From an uncultured Actinomycetes bacterium (lineage in GTDB: Bacteria; Actinomycetota; Actinomycetes; S36-B12; UBA5976), in the NCBI GenBank assembly GCA_903951185.1, contig CAJBBC010000061.1:1-11711 (forward strand): a stretch of DNA of 11,711 bases, read 5' to 3'. The position numbers and the translations under genes are program-made. Below the pieces are notes generated by a model. The model saw nothing but the letters and a program-made list of their open reading frames with translations, was not told where the DNA came from and made no database searches. Shown here one piece after another: positions 1-6,695 of the stretch. Numbering within the stretch: the stretch's first letter is position 1; every line of letters begins with the position of its first letter.

Positions 1-441
1 GATGGCTTAGATATGCTCGCCGACGCGGTCGTGTATGGCTTGGCTGTCTATGCAGTTGGCCGAACAATTATTTCTAAAAATCGGGCTGCTAAATTTGCGG
101 GCCTAGTTGAACTTTCGTTGGCGGCACTTGCGTTTGGACGAGTTGCATATCAAATTCGCCTTAACTTAATGCCCGAAGCGCAGCCGATGATTTTAATTGC
201 GCTGCTAGCACTTGCCGTAAACGTAACTTGTCTTTTACTGCTTCGTTCCGAGCAAGATAAAGGCTCACATATGAAAGCAAGTTACATATTTTCAGCTAAC
301 GATGTACTGGCAAACCTGGGCCTAATTATCGCCGGCGTTTTAGTTGCACAGTTAAATAGTCCGATACCAGACTGGATTATTGGCTTTTTGATTGGCGTTC
401 TTGCTGTTTCAGGCGCAATTCGCATTATGCGGCTTAAGTAA
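1..441 (+). CDS. Cation-diffusion-facilitator-like membrane transporter, 5' truncated
   Basis: The reading frame is open to the first base of the window, so the ATG at 13 is probably internal and the true start lies upstream. The visible 146 residues (base 1 = residue 1) are strongly hydrophobic, with about five membrane segments near residues 5-24, 32-52, 63-81, 98-118 and 125-143. The pattern DGLDMLADA at the start resembles the TM2 metal motif of CDF transporters (HxxxD or DxxxD; here D4 and D8). SANDVLAN at 98-105 resembles the TM5 motif with its conserved Asp (D101). The protein ends right after the last membrane segment, so it lacks the cytosolic C-terminal domain of classical CDF proteins, as in the short (about 200-residue) cation transporters. 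The TM5 His position is Phe97, so the transported ion cannot be named. It is likely an inner-membrane divalent-cation exporter. The gap to acpS is 36 bases. Confidence 0.78.
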   Translation, partial: DGLDMLADAVVYGLAVYAVGRTIISKNRAAKFAGLVELSLAALAFGRVAYQIRLNLMPEAQPMILIALLALAVNVTCLLLLRSEQDKGSHMKASYIFSANDVLANLGLIIAGVLVAQLNSPIPDWIIGFLIGVLAVSGAIRIMRLK

Positions 442-477
442 TTTCATAAAACGAACTTTTCAGGGCAAAGTTAATAC

Positions 478-846
478 ATGGCAATAGTTGGAATTGGCGT
501 AGATGTTGTGGATTTGGCGCGCTTTGCCGAAGTCCTAGACCGCACACCTGGCATTGCTGATCGACTTTTCACTAAAGCTGAACAATTAAGCGCCGAGGGC
601 CATGAGCTGCCTTTGCAGTCGCTGGCTGGTCGTTTTGCCGTAAAGGAAGCGGTCGCCAAATCACTAAAGGCGCCAGCTGGAATGCATTTTCATGACTGCG
701 AAGTGAGTAACGGCGGCGCACCTGAAATTACAATTAGTGGCTCAGTTTTGAAAGTTGCTGAAGAATTAGGTGTGACAAATTGGCATGTATCAATAAGCCA
801 TGATGGCCCAGTGGCGATCGCCTATGTTATTGCCGAAAGAGTTTGA
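478..846 (+). CDS. acpS: Holo-[acyl-carrier-protein] synthase
   Basis: AcpS moves the 4'-phosphopantetheine arm of coenzyme A onto the conserved serine of acyl carrier protein, which activates it for fatty acid synthesis in the cytoplasm. The 122-residue length is normal for the family. The N-terminal GIGVDVVDLARF carries the Mg-binding Asp9. The second signature, GRFAVKEAVAKSL, carries Glu57, and SISHD at 106-110 is the usual C-terminal motif. The ATG at 478 puts the signature at the expected place near the N-terminus. The ribosome-binding site is weak (AGGG at 462-465) and lies in the loop of a small possible hairpin. The gene is followed after 8 bases by alr. In many actinobacteria nnrD sits between acpS and alr, but it is absent here. 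The assignment is firm. Confidence 0.97.
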   Translation: MAIVGIGVDVVDLARFAEVLDRTPGIADRLFTKAEQLSAEGHELPLQSLAGRFAVKEAVAKSLKAPAGMHFHDCEVSNGGAPEITISGSVLKVAEELGVTNWHVSISHDGPVAIAYVIAERV

Positions 847-854
847 GGTAACTA

Positions 855-1982
855 ATGGCTCATCATGTAACGGCTGATATTGATTTAGGTAATTTAACCC
901 AAAATGTTGAAACTCTTATTAAAAAAGTAAACGGTCCAGCATTGATGGCAGTTGTCAAAGCTAATGCCTATGGCCACGGTTTAGTACCAAGTGCATTAGC
1001 TGCAAAGCGAGGCGGCGCCGAATGGCTAGCTACAGCTTTACTGGATGAGGCTATTGAACTTCGAAATAATAAAGTGCCTGGCCGACTACTTGTCTGGTTA
1101 AACACAATCGACGATCAATTTTCTGAATGTATAGATAAAGACATTGACTTAGGTGTGAATTCACTTGAATCGCTTACGGCAATTGCCCAAGCTGCAAAAA
1201 ATTTAGGTAAGCGTGCTCGAGTCCACCTAAAGGTTGATACTGGACTGGGACGAAACGGCGTAACTTTATCGGACTTACCGAATTTAATTAGCGCCTTAAA
1301 GCAAGAGCAGAATAACGGAAATATTAATGTCGTTGGTGTCATGTCACATTTTGCTTATGCAGATGAACCGACAAATTCAACAATTGGTGAGCAAATATCT
1401 AATTTTAAAATTTCAGTTGATGCATTAGTTGATGCTAATTTTGAATTAGAGGTTAAGCATTTATCAAACTCAGCGGCTACTTTAGGGTTACCAGACACTT
1501 ATTTCAATCTTGTCCGCCCAGGTGCGGTTATTTACGGAATTTCTCCTGGCCCAGAAGTCGGACCGGCTGCTGATTTTGATCTTCGTCCCGTTATGCGGTT
1601 ACGCGCGCCAATTATTTTAATTAAGGATGTTCCGGCCGGTACTGGTGTTTCTTACGCTCATCAATATCACACTAAATCGGAAACCAGGCTAGCTCTAATT
1701 CCGGCAGGTTACGCTGATGGAATTCCGCGCGCTGCTTCCAATAAAGGCCCTGTTCAAATAAATGGTAAGAACTTCACAGTGTCTGGCCGAGTCTGTATGG
1801 ATCAATTTGTGGTTGATATTGGAGATCTATCCGCAAACGTTGGTGATGATGCAGTGTTGTTTGGCGATCCAGCAAATAACGAACCAAGTGTGAATGACTG
1901 GGCAGATGCTGCTGGAACAATTAACTATGAAATTGTGACTCGAATTGGCCCGCGAGTTCATCGAAACTATCTAAACGGATAA
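855..1982 (+). CDS. alr: Alanine racemase (PLP-dependent)
   Basis: Alanine racemase interconverts L- and D-alanine in the cytoplasm and supplies D-Ala for peptidoglycan. At 375 residues it has the usual length. The N-terminal TIM barrel begins with MAVVKANAYGHG, whose Lys35 forms the Schiff base with pyridoxal phosphate. Arg133 in GLGRNG, the stretch HLSNSAA (202-208) and RPGAVIYGI (221-229) are also typical. The C-terminal beta domain has the catalytic Tyr267 in GTGVSYAHQY, the active-site loop RVCMDQ (312-317) and the ending TINYEIVTRIGPRVHR. Both catalytic bases (Lys35, Tyr267) are present, so it should be active. A GAGG ribosome-binding site at 845-848 overlaps the acpS stop codon and supports the ATG at 855 and coupling to acpS. 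tsaE follows after 4 bases. Confidence 0.97.
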   Translation: MAHHVTADIDLGNLTQNVETLIKKVNGPALMAVVKANAYGHGLVPSALAAKRGGAEWLATALLDEAIELRNNKVPGRLLVWLNTIDDQFSECIDKDIDLGVNSLESLTAIAQAAKNLGKRARVHLKVDTGLGRNGVTLSDLPNLISALKQEQNNGNINVVGVMSHFAYADEPTNSTIGEQISNFKISVDALVDANFELEVKHLSNSAATLGLPDTYFNLVRPGAVIYGISPGPEVGPAADFDLRPVMRLRAPIILIKDVPAGTGVSYAHQYHTKSETRLALIPAGYADGIPRAASNKGPVQINGKNFTVSGRVCMDQFVVDIGDLSANVGDDAVLFGDPANNEPSVNDWADAAGTINYEIVTRIGPRVHRNYLNG

Positions 1983-1986
1983 CGAA

Positions 1987-2481
1987 GTGCAGTTTGAGAT
2001 TTCAAGTGCACACGAAATGCACGAATTTGGTTTGCGCTTAGCAAAATATTTAAAAGCGGGCGACTACCTTGTTTTAAATGGTGAGCTAGGTGCTGGTAAA
2101 ACAACTTTTACACAAGGTCTAGGCATCGGGCTAAATGTAGTTGGCAACGTTACCAGCCCAACCTTTGTTATATCTCGGATACATCGAAGCAATGGAACTG
2201 GTCCTGAATTGATTCATGTCGATGCCTATCGATTAACGAGTCGTGATCAATTATTAGATCTTGACCTTGACGAGCATCCAAACTCAGTAATTGTGATGGA
2301 GTGGGGAGCTTCGTATATATCAGCATTAACTGAGACATGGTTACAGATAGATATTTCGCGAACATCTGAAGTGGATATTTCCCAAATGAATTTAACTGAT
2401 CCAGCAGCTGGTGTGCGAATTGTTGAATTAACTGCAATAGGCAATCGCTGGGAAAATCAAGATTTAGCTGGCCTTAAATGA
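1987..2481 (+). CDS. tsaE: tRNA t6A biosynthesis ATPase TsaE
   Basis: TsaE is the small P-loop ATPase that works with TsaB and TsaD to make N6-threonylcarbamoyladenosine at position 37 of ANN-decoding tRNAs, where it is thought to reset the TsaD-TsaB complex. The 164-residue protein has the Walker A motif GELGAGKTT (32-40), the family motif SPTF (57-60), the HVDAYRL block with Asp79, and the Walker B-like VIVMEWG with Glu105. The start is a GTG at 1987, four bases after the alr stop. No ATG lies close enough upstream, and the expected N-terminus fits this GTG. The ribosome-binding site is weak (GGA at 1977-1979), so translation probably depends on coupling to alr. The end overlaps the tsaB start as ATGA. 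Confidence 0.95.
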   Translation: MQFEISSAHEMHEFGLRLAKYLKAGDYLVLNGELGAGKTTFTQGLGIGLNVVGNVTSPTFVISRIHRSNGTGPELIHVDAYRLTSRDQLLDLDLDEHPNSVIVMEWGASYISALTETWLQIDISRTSEVDISQMNLTDPAAGVRIVELTAIGNRWENQDLAGLK

Positions 2482-3095
2482 AGATACTTGCCATCGACAC
2501 ATCTGTGGGAATTTCGGTAGCCATACTTGATGATGAAGAAATTCTTGCTGAGACGACAAGAAATGAACATGGCATCCAAGGTGAGCAAACAGCAGCAATT
2601 GTCGTTGACTTACTTAACCAAACTAAGCTAACGTGCTCGCAAATAACTGATGTGGTAGTTGGTGTTGGGCCAGGACCGTACACCGGATTACGAGTTGGGC
2701 TAGCAACAGCGCAAGCTTTTGCATTCGCACAGCAAATACCAGTTTTTGGAATTTGCTCCCTAGACGCGATTGCCCATGATTTTGGTAAACCATGTGTTGT
2801 CGTTACTGATGCAAGACGCAAAGAACTCTATTGGGCCAGATACGAAGACAGCCGTGTAGTTGGGCCCGATGTTAATTCAGCAATCGAAATCAGCTCCTTA
2901 AATACTCAGTGTGATTTTGTTGGTCCGGGCGTAGAACTTTATGTGGAGTCGCTATCCGGTCAGACCTTACCGCTGAGAGCAGCAAGTTTAGGTTTGTTAT
3001 TTGCTAGTGGAAGCGCACAACTTGTACCAGTAACTCCGATGTATTTAAGAAAGCCAGATGCTCAAGAGCCAACATCTCGTAAGTCGGTGCTCTGA
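2478..3095 (+). CDS. tsaB: tRNA t6A biosynthesis scaffold protein TsaB
   Basis: TsaB is a catalytically silent ASKHA-fold paralogue of TsaD that dimerises with it in the t6A synthesis complex. The 205-residue protein opens with the fold's phosphate-1-like strand LAIDTS. It then shows the family signature GPGPYTGLRVGLATAQAF (64-81), the conserved DARRKELYWARY (111-122), and a C-terminal PMYLRKPDAQEP segment typical of TsaB. It lacks the HxxxH iron ligands of TsaD, as expected. The ATG at 2478 overlaps the tsaE stop by four bases, and the stop shares one base with the rimI start (TGATG). Such junctions are typical of translational coupling within complexes made at matched levels. The C-terminal half is less conserved by eye, but the identity is not in doubt. 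Confidence 0.95.
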   Translation: MKILAIDTSVGISVAILDDEEILAETTRNEHGIQGEQTAAIVVDLLNQTKLTCSQITDVVVGVGPGPYTGLRVGLATAQAFAFAQQIPVFGICSLDAIAHDFGKPCVVVTDARRKELYWARYEDSRVVGPDVNSAIEISSLNTQCDFVGPGVELYVESLSGQTLPLRAASLGLLFASGSAQLVPVTPMYLRKPDAQEPTSRKSVL

Positions 3096-3538
3096 TGGAT
3101 ATTCGCGATATGACTAAGGCAGATTTGTCTGCTGTCTTAAAAATTGAAACTGACTTATTTCCCACTGATGCATGGACTGAAGCATTATTTCTAGGTGAAC
3201 TTTCCGAAGTGCCGGTTTCACGTAAAGTTGCTGTGGCCGAATTTGAAGGACAAGTTATCGGATACGTATCACTTCGTTTCGTTGGTCGACAGGGAGATGT
3301 CAACACTATTGCCATTGCGAAAGACTTTCAGCGTAAAGGTTTCGGTAATCATTTGTTAGCTTGGCTTTTAATGACAGCCAAAGATTTGGGTGTCCGTGAA
3401 TTATTTCTAGATGTTCGGGCAGATAATTTAGCGGCAATCGAAATGTATAAAAAAGCAGGTTTCGATCGAATTGATATTCGCCGAAATTATTACGATCACA
3501 GCGTGGATGCCGATGTTATGCGAAAGAAGCTGACATGA
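3095..3538 (+). CDS. rimI: GNAT N-acetyltransferase, ribosomal protein bS18 alanine acetyltransferase type (RimI)
   Basis: This 147-residue single-domain GNAT enzyme should transfer acetyl from acetyl-CoA to a protein N-terminus. In E. coli the RimI target is ribosomal protein bS18, while actinobacterial RimI may accept several N-termini. The acetyl-CoA pyrophosphate loop is QRKGFG (79-84), preceded by the strand VNTIAI. The distal block LDVRADNLAAIEMYKKAGF (105-123) contains the conserved Asn111 and Tyr118 (the usual general acid), and RRNYY (129-133) matches the RimI C-terminal strand. Its place between tsaB and tsaD is the classic actinobacterial and Gram-positive order and is the main reason for choosing RimI over a generic GNAT. 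It overlaps tsaB by one base and tsaD by four. The real substrate is not shown by the sequence. Confidence 0.92.
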   Translation: MDIRDMTKADLSAVLKIETDLFPTDAWTEALFLGELSEVPVSRKVAVAEFEGQVIGYVSLRFVGRQGDVNTIAIAKDFQRKGFGNHLLAWLLMTAKDLGVRELFLDVRADNLAAIEMYKKAGFDRIDIRRNYYDHSVDADVMRKKLT

Positions 3539-4581
3539 GTGAACCGCTAGTTCTTGGGATTGAAACTTCTTGTGATGAAACAGGCGTCGGCATAGTTCGA
3601 GGCAATAATTTACTTGCTGATGAAGTTGCTTCTAGCGTTAGTGAGCATGCTCGCTTCGGTGGAGTTGTTCCCGAGGTGGCAAGTCGCGCTCACTTAGAAT
3701 CAATAATTCCAACAATCGAGCGCGCTTGCCAGAATGCTGGAGTGAAATTAGCTGACGTAGATGCGCTTGCAGTCACTGCGGGTCCAGGTTTAGCTGGCGC
3801 ATTACTGGTTGGAGTGGCTAGTGCCAAAGCTTTAGCTGTCGGACTGAATAAACCCATTTATGGCGTGAATCATTTAGCCGCACACGTTTGTGTAGATCAA
3901 CTTGAGCATGGCTATTTAACTCAACCTAGCGTTGCACTTTTAGTATCTGGCGGACACTCTTCGCTTTTACTTGTTCCAGATGTTAGTGGCGAAATTACCC
4001 CACTTGGTCAAACTATCGATGATGCTGCCGGTGAAGCATTCGACAAAGTTGCCAGAGTTCTTGGACTACCTTTTCCTGGTGGACCATATATTGATGCTGC
4101 CGCACAAGAAGGTAATCCATTAGCAATTGATTTTCCGCGCGGACTAACAATGCCAAAAGATATGTTGAAACATCGATTTGACGTTTCATTTTCTGGTTTG
4201 AAAACGGCTGTAGCCAGATGGGTGGAATTGGAAACCCAAAAAGGAAATGCAATTATGGTTAATGACGTTGCTGCCTCCTTCCAAGAAGCTGTGGTTGATG
4301 TATTACTTCGCAAGGCAATTGATGCATGCTTAACAAACCAAGTTGGCACTTTAGTAATTGGTGGTGGCGTTGCAGCAAATAGTCGTCTTCGCAAAGTTGC
4401 CCAAGAGCGATGTGCCGAACACAAAATTGAATTACGAATTCCACGACCAGATCTATGTACAGATAACGGGGCAATGGTGGCTGCGCTCGGTAGCGAACTG
4501 ATGCGTAAAGGTAGACTTCCTTCAAACATTGATTTTGGTACCGATTCTTCGATGGATATCAGAAAAGTTAGCCAGGGGTAG
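3535..4581 (+). CDS. tsaD: tRNA N6-adenosine threonylcarbamoyltransferase TsaD
   Basis: TsaD transfers the threonylcarbamoyl group from threonylcarbamoyl-AMP (made by TsaC, not in this window) to A37 of tRNAs reading ANN codons. At 348 residues it is full length. It opens with LGIETSCDETGVGIV (7-21). The metal ligands are present as NHLAAH with His113 and His117, and as Asp310 in CTDNGAM. Nucleotide-binding blocks are SGGHS (138-142), TIDDAAGEAFDKVAR (160-174), VSFSGLKTAV (217-226) and GGGVAANSRLR (276-286). The ATG at 3535 overlaps the rimI stop as ATGA, giving the compact order tsaE-tsaB-rimI-tsaD, so three of the four bacterial t6A enzymes are encoded together. mmuM follows after 3 bases. 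In many actinobacteria groES/groEL come after this block, but not here. Confidence 0.98.
   Translation: MSEPLVLGIETSCDETGVGIVRGNNLLADEVASSVSEHARFGGVVPEVASRAHLESIIPTIERACQNAGVKLADVDALAVTAGPGLAGALLVGVASAKALAVGLNKPIYGVNHLAAHVCVDQLEHGYLTQPSVALLVSGGHSSLLLVPDVSGEITPLGQTIDDAAGEAFDKVARVLGLPFPGGPYIDAAAQEGNPLAIDFPRGLTMPKDMLKHRFDVSFSGLKTAVARWVELETQKGNAIMVNDVAASFQEAVVDVLLRKAIDACLTNQVGTLVIGGGVAANSRLRKVAQERCAEHKIELRIPRPDLCTDNGAMVAALGSELMRKGRLPSNIDFGTDSSMDIRKVSQG
4574..4578 (+). promoter_or_regulatory. Ribosome-binding site for mmuM
   Basis: AGGGG lies inside the end of tsaD, six bases before the GTG at 4585. It supports that GTG as the mmuM start and is a stronger site than most others in this run. mmuM may therefore be translated partly on its own, rather than only by coupling to tsaD. 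Confidence 0.6.
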
Positions 4582-4584
4582 CGA

Positions 4585-5505
4585 GTGACTGAGATAACCG
4601 AATTCAAAACTTGGATTGCAAGTGGACCTTGGCCAATAGATGGCGGATTGTCAGGCGAGCTGGAAAAGCGCGGCCATGATTTATCAGACAAACTTTGGTC
4701 TGCTCGGTTACTGCAGGCAGAGCCAGCAGCGATCGCACAAGTGCATCAGGATTATGTTGATGCGGGCGCAAGAATAATAATTACCGCTTCCTACCAAGCC
4801 AGCCGTCAAGGGTTTGCAGCCGTAGGGCTTTCAACTGATCAAGCCGATGACTTAATGCGACTTTCGGTAACGCTAGCTAAGGACGTGGCTGATAAATCTG
4901 CACAAAAAGTTTGGGTGGCTGCCAGTGTAGGTCCTTATGGCGCAGTACTTGGTGGTGGTCAGGAATACTTCGGTAATTACGGTGTTGCTCATCAGGATTT
5001 AGTTAAATTCCATCGAGAGCGGATTGAAGTTTTGGCTAGCGCCAATCCAGATTTATTCGCTTGCGAAACAATCCCAGACCTTGATGAAGTGAATGCACTA
5101 TTAGAAGTACTGAGTGCCTACCCAGATATTCCAGCTTGGATCACAATGAGCTGTAAAGACGGTGAACATAGCTGTGCGGGTCAGGATATTTCAGGTTTAG
5201 CAAAAGCGGTTGCCAATCATCCAAACATTGTGGCAATTGGTGTGAACTGCACTAAGCCTGAATTTGTAACACCACTATTTGAAAAACTAGCTAAAGTCAG
5301 CGGGCTTCCACTTGTGGTCTACCCAAATGCCGGTCGAGTCTGGGATGGTGAAGCCCGGTGCTGGATCGGCGAAGGTCACAGCACCCTACCAATTCAAATA
5401 GTTAAAGAATGGGCGCAATTAGGTGCAAAACTAATTGGCGGCTGTTGTGGACTTGGACCAGCTGCAGTTACTGCGCTAAATCAAGACTTAGCAAATTTAA
5501 GGTAG
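4585..5505 (+). CDS. mmuM: Homocysteine S-methyltransferase
   Basis: This zinc-dependent enzyme methylates homocysteine to methionine with S-methylmethionine or S-adenosylmethionine as donor, without folate or cobalamin. The 306 residues match the MmuM/YagD length and contain only the homocysteine-binding barrel. Diagnostic parts are PIDGGLSGELEKRGHDL (17-33), LWSARLL, DAGARIIITASYQAS (59-73), FACETIPDLDEV (158-169), and the zinc ligands Cys222 in GVNCTKP and Cys287-Cys288 in GGCCGLGP. The GTG start at 4585 is supported by AGGGG at 4574-4578. It sits 3 bases after tsaD, so it is probably in the same transcript although its function is unrelated to t6A. Its 3' end overlaps the convergent methyltransferase gene by 9 bases. 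The donor preference is inferred from the family. Confidence 0.93.
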   Translation: MTEITEFKTWIASGPWPIDGGLSGELEKRGHDLSDKLWSARLLQAEPAAIAQVHQDYVDAGARIIITASYQASRQGFAAVGLSTDQADDLMRLSVTLAKDVADKSAQKVWVAASVGPYGAVLGGGQEYFGNYGVAHQDLVKFHRERIEVLASANPDLFACETIPDLDEVNALLEVLSAYPDIPAWITMSCKDGEHSCAGQDISGLAKAVANHPNIVAIGVNCTKPEFVTPLFEKLAKVSGLPLVVYPNAGRVWDGEARCWIGEGHSTLPIQIVKEWAQLGAKLIGGCCGLGPAAVTALNQDLANLR

Positions 5506-6693
5506 TCGCGAACAAACCAAACTAATTGGACCACTGTCATCACGGTAGATTGCCACGATTATTTCAGGTCCACCTTTAACAGGTTTTTTAAGTAATTTTT
5601 TGCGAAGTATCTCGGGATTTATTGTCACACCACGGGTCATCACCGTTAAGGCGCCAGCTGAATATTTTGAAATTAACTTTGCTAATTCCTTTTCGTTAAA
5701 TTTAACGGATTCATTAATCCGCAACACTTGAGCGGCCGGACTCTTATAACTTAGAGCCGAAGAACTTGCAGTGGTGAGCCAAGCTATATGTTCGTTAACT
5801 AAGCCGGCATCGAATTGCTCTGCTAAATAGTCAAGACTTGAAGCGCGGATTAATGCGGAGTTTGGAATGATTAGGTAGTCACCAATTGGCGCAACTCGCG
5901 TCGCATTGCCGCCAGGTATTTCCAGAACTTTATCGTCGTTTAATAAAACCGCGATCCGCTTACCAGTACCACCTGAAATCATCATTGTTTCAACTAGTTC
6001 GCCGTCACAACTAATCCAGTAGGCATCCCAATCGGCAATCAATTCCTCAGGTATACCTGGTGCAACTTTTGCAATGACCTTATATTTTGTTGCCAATTCT
6101 TGGACAAAATTCCAGCTAGGTGACCAAGCGTTGGGATCCAAAATTCGCTTAGTCTGACCAAAAAGAGTTTTTGCTCCTTTAGGGTCACGCCGAGCTGGAT
6201 CTATAAAAATCAATTGAGTACCCACCGGAATTTGATAATCTTCAGCCGGCAAATTTTCTACATCAACGAATACTGGAGCTAGATTATTTTTTGCAATTTT
6301 TGAAAGTAAGCCATCTTTTTCAATTGCCGTAACTGAATGCCCAGCTTCAGCAAAAAAATAAGAGTCAAAACCAAGTCCGCAAGTTAAGTCAGCTATACGT
6401 TGCTTACCAAAGAAGTTTTTAACGAAGTCTGCTCGGTACTTGGCCACTTTAGTTCTGGTAGCTTGCTGCAACCCATCGTCAGTTAGTAAAAAATGTTCTG
6501 GAATTCCATTCGCACTTGATTTCATTTGAAGATTGGCTTGAGCAATTGATTGTCTTATTTTTTCAGAATCGATTTCTGGGTATTTTGCCCGCAATTTGCT
6601 TGCGGCAATTAAGGGATCAGAAAACAGACTTACTTCAGTTGTGACTTGCTTGCCGATCGAAGAGGTAAGCCATTCAATATCTAGATCTGCCAT
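5497..6693 (-). CDS. Class I SAM-dependent methyltransferase with THUMP-like C-terminal domain, substrate unknown
   Basis: The 398-residue protein resembles the actinobacterial 'THUMP-like domain' methyltransferases. The N-terminal helical region (about 1-95) ends with LLTDDGLQQATRTKVAKYRA, a conserved block in this family. The Rossmann domain (about 97-250) has the SAM motif I DLTCGLGFDSYFFAEAG (102-118), the acidic residue at the end of strand 2 in TAIEKD (Glu125), and the strand-4 motif FIDPARRDPKGAK (163-175). The last 75 or so residues (VLRINESVKFNEKELAK to the end) form the THUMP-like region, with TRGVTINPEILRKKL. THUMP domains usually bind RNA, so an RNA substrate is a reasonable guess but unproven. 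It begins 2 bases after the DUF2505 stop and is presumably co-transcribed with that gene. No good ribosome-binding site is seen. The 3' end overlaps mmuM tail to tail by 9 bases. Confidence 0.85.
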   Translation of the reverse strand: MADLDIEWLTSSIGKQVTTEVSLFSDPLIAASKLRAKYPEIDSEKIRQSIAQANLQMKSSANGIPEHFLLTDDGLQQATRTKVAKYRADFVKNFFGKQRIADLTCGLGFDSYFFAEAGHSVTAIEKDGLLSKIAKNNLAPVFVDVENLPAEDYQIPVGTQLIFIDPARRDPKGAKTLFGQTKRILDPNAWSPSWNFVQELATKYKVIAKVAPGIPEELIADWDAYWISCDGELVETMMISGGTGKRIAVLLNDDKVLEIPGGNATRVAPIGDYLIIPNSALIRASSLDYLAEQFDAGLVNEHIAWLTTASSSALSYKSPAAQVLRINESVKFNEKELAKLISKYSAGALTVMTRGVTINPEILRKKLLKKPVKGGPEIIVAIYRDDSGPISLVCSRLP

Positions 6694-6695
6694 AT

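Noticed and set aside
13..15. ATG at 13 as the start of the transporter
   Set aside because: The frame is open to base 1, and the residues before the ATG (DGLD) already match the conserved TM2 motif, so the start must be upstream of the window.
2474..2821. - strand open frame of 115 codons opposite tsaB
   Set aside because: It is antisense to the TsaB signature region, is rich in Ser/Thr/Val as shadow frames are, and has no supporting ribosome-binding site.
4008..4691. Long - strand open frame of 227 codons opposite tsaD and the start of mmuM
   Set aside because: It lies fully antisense to a strongly conserved gene, shows no recognisable motif and has a composition expected of a shadow frame.
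814..4736. Two GCGATCGC octamers (814-821 and 4729-4736), like the cyanobacterial HIP1 repeat
   Set aside because: There are only two copies, both inside coding sequence, and no cyanobacterial gene content. They are best explained by chance codon combinations.
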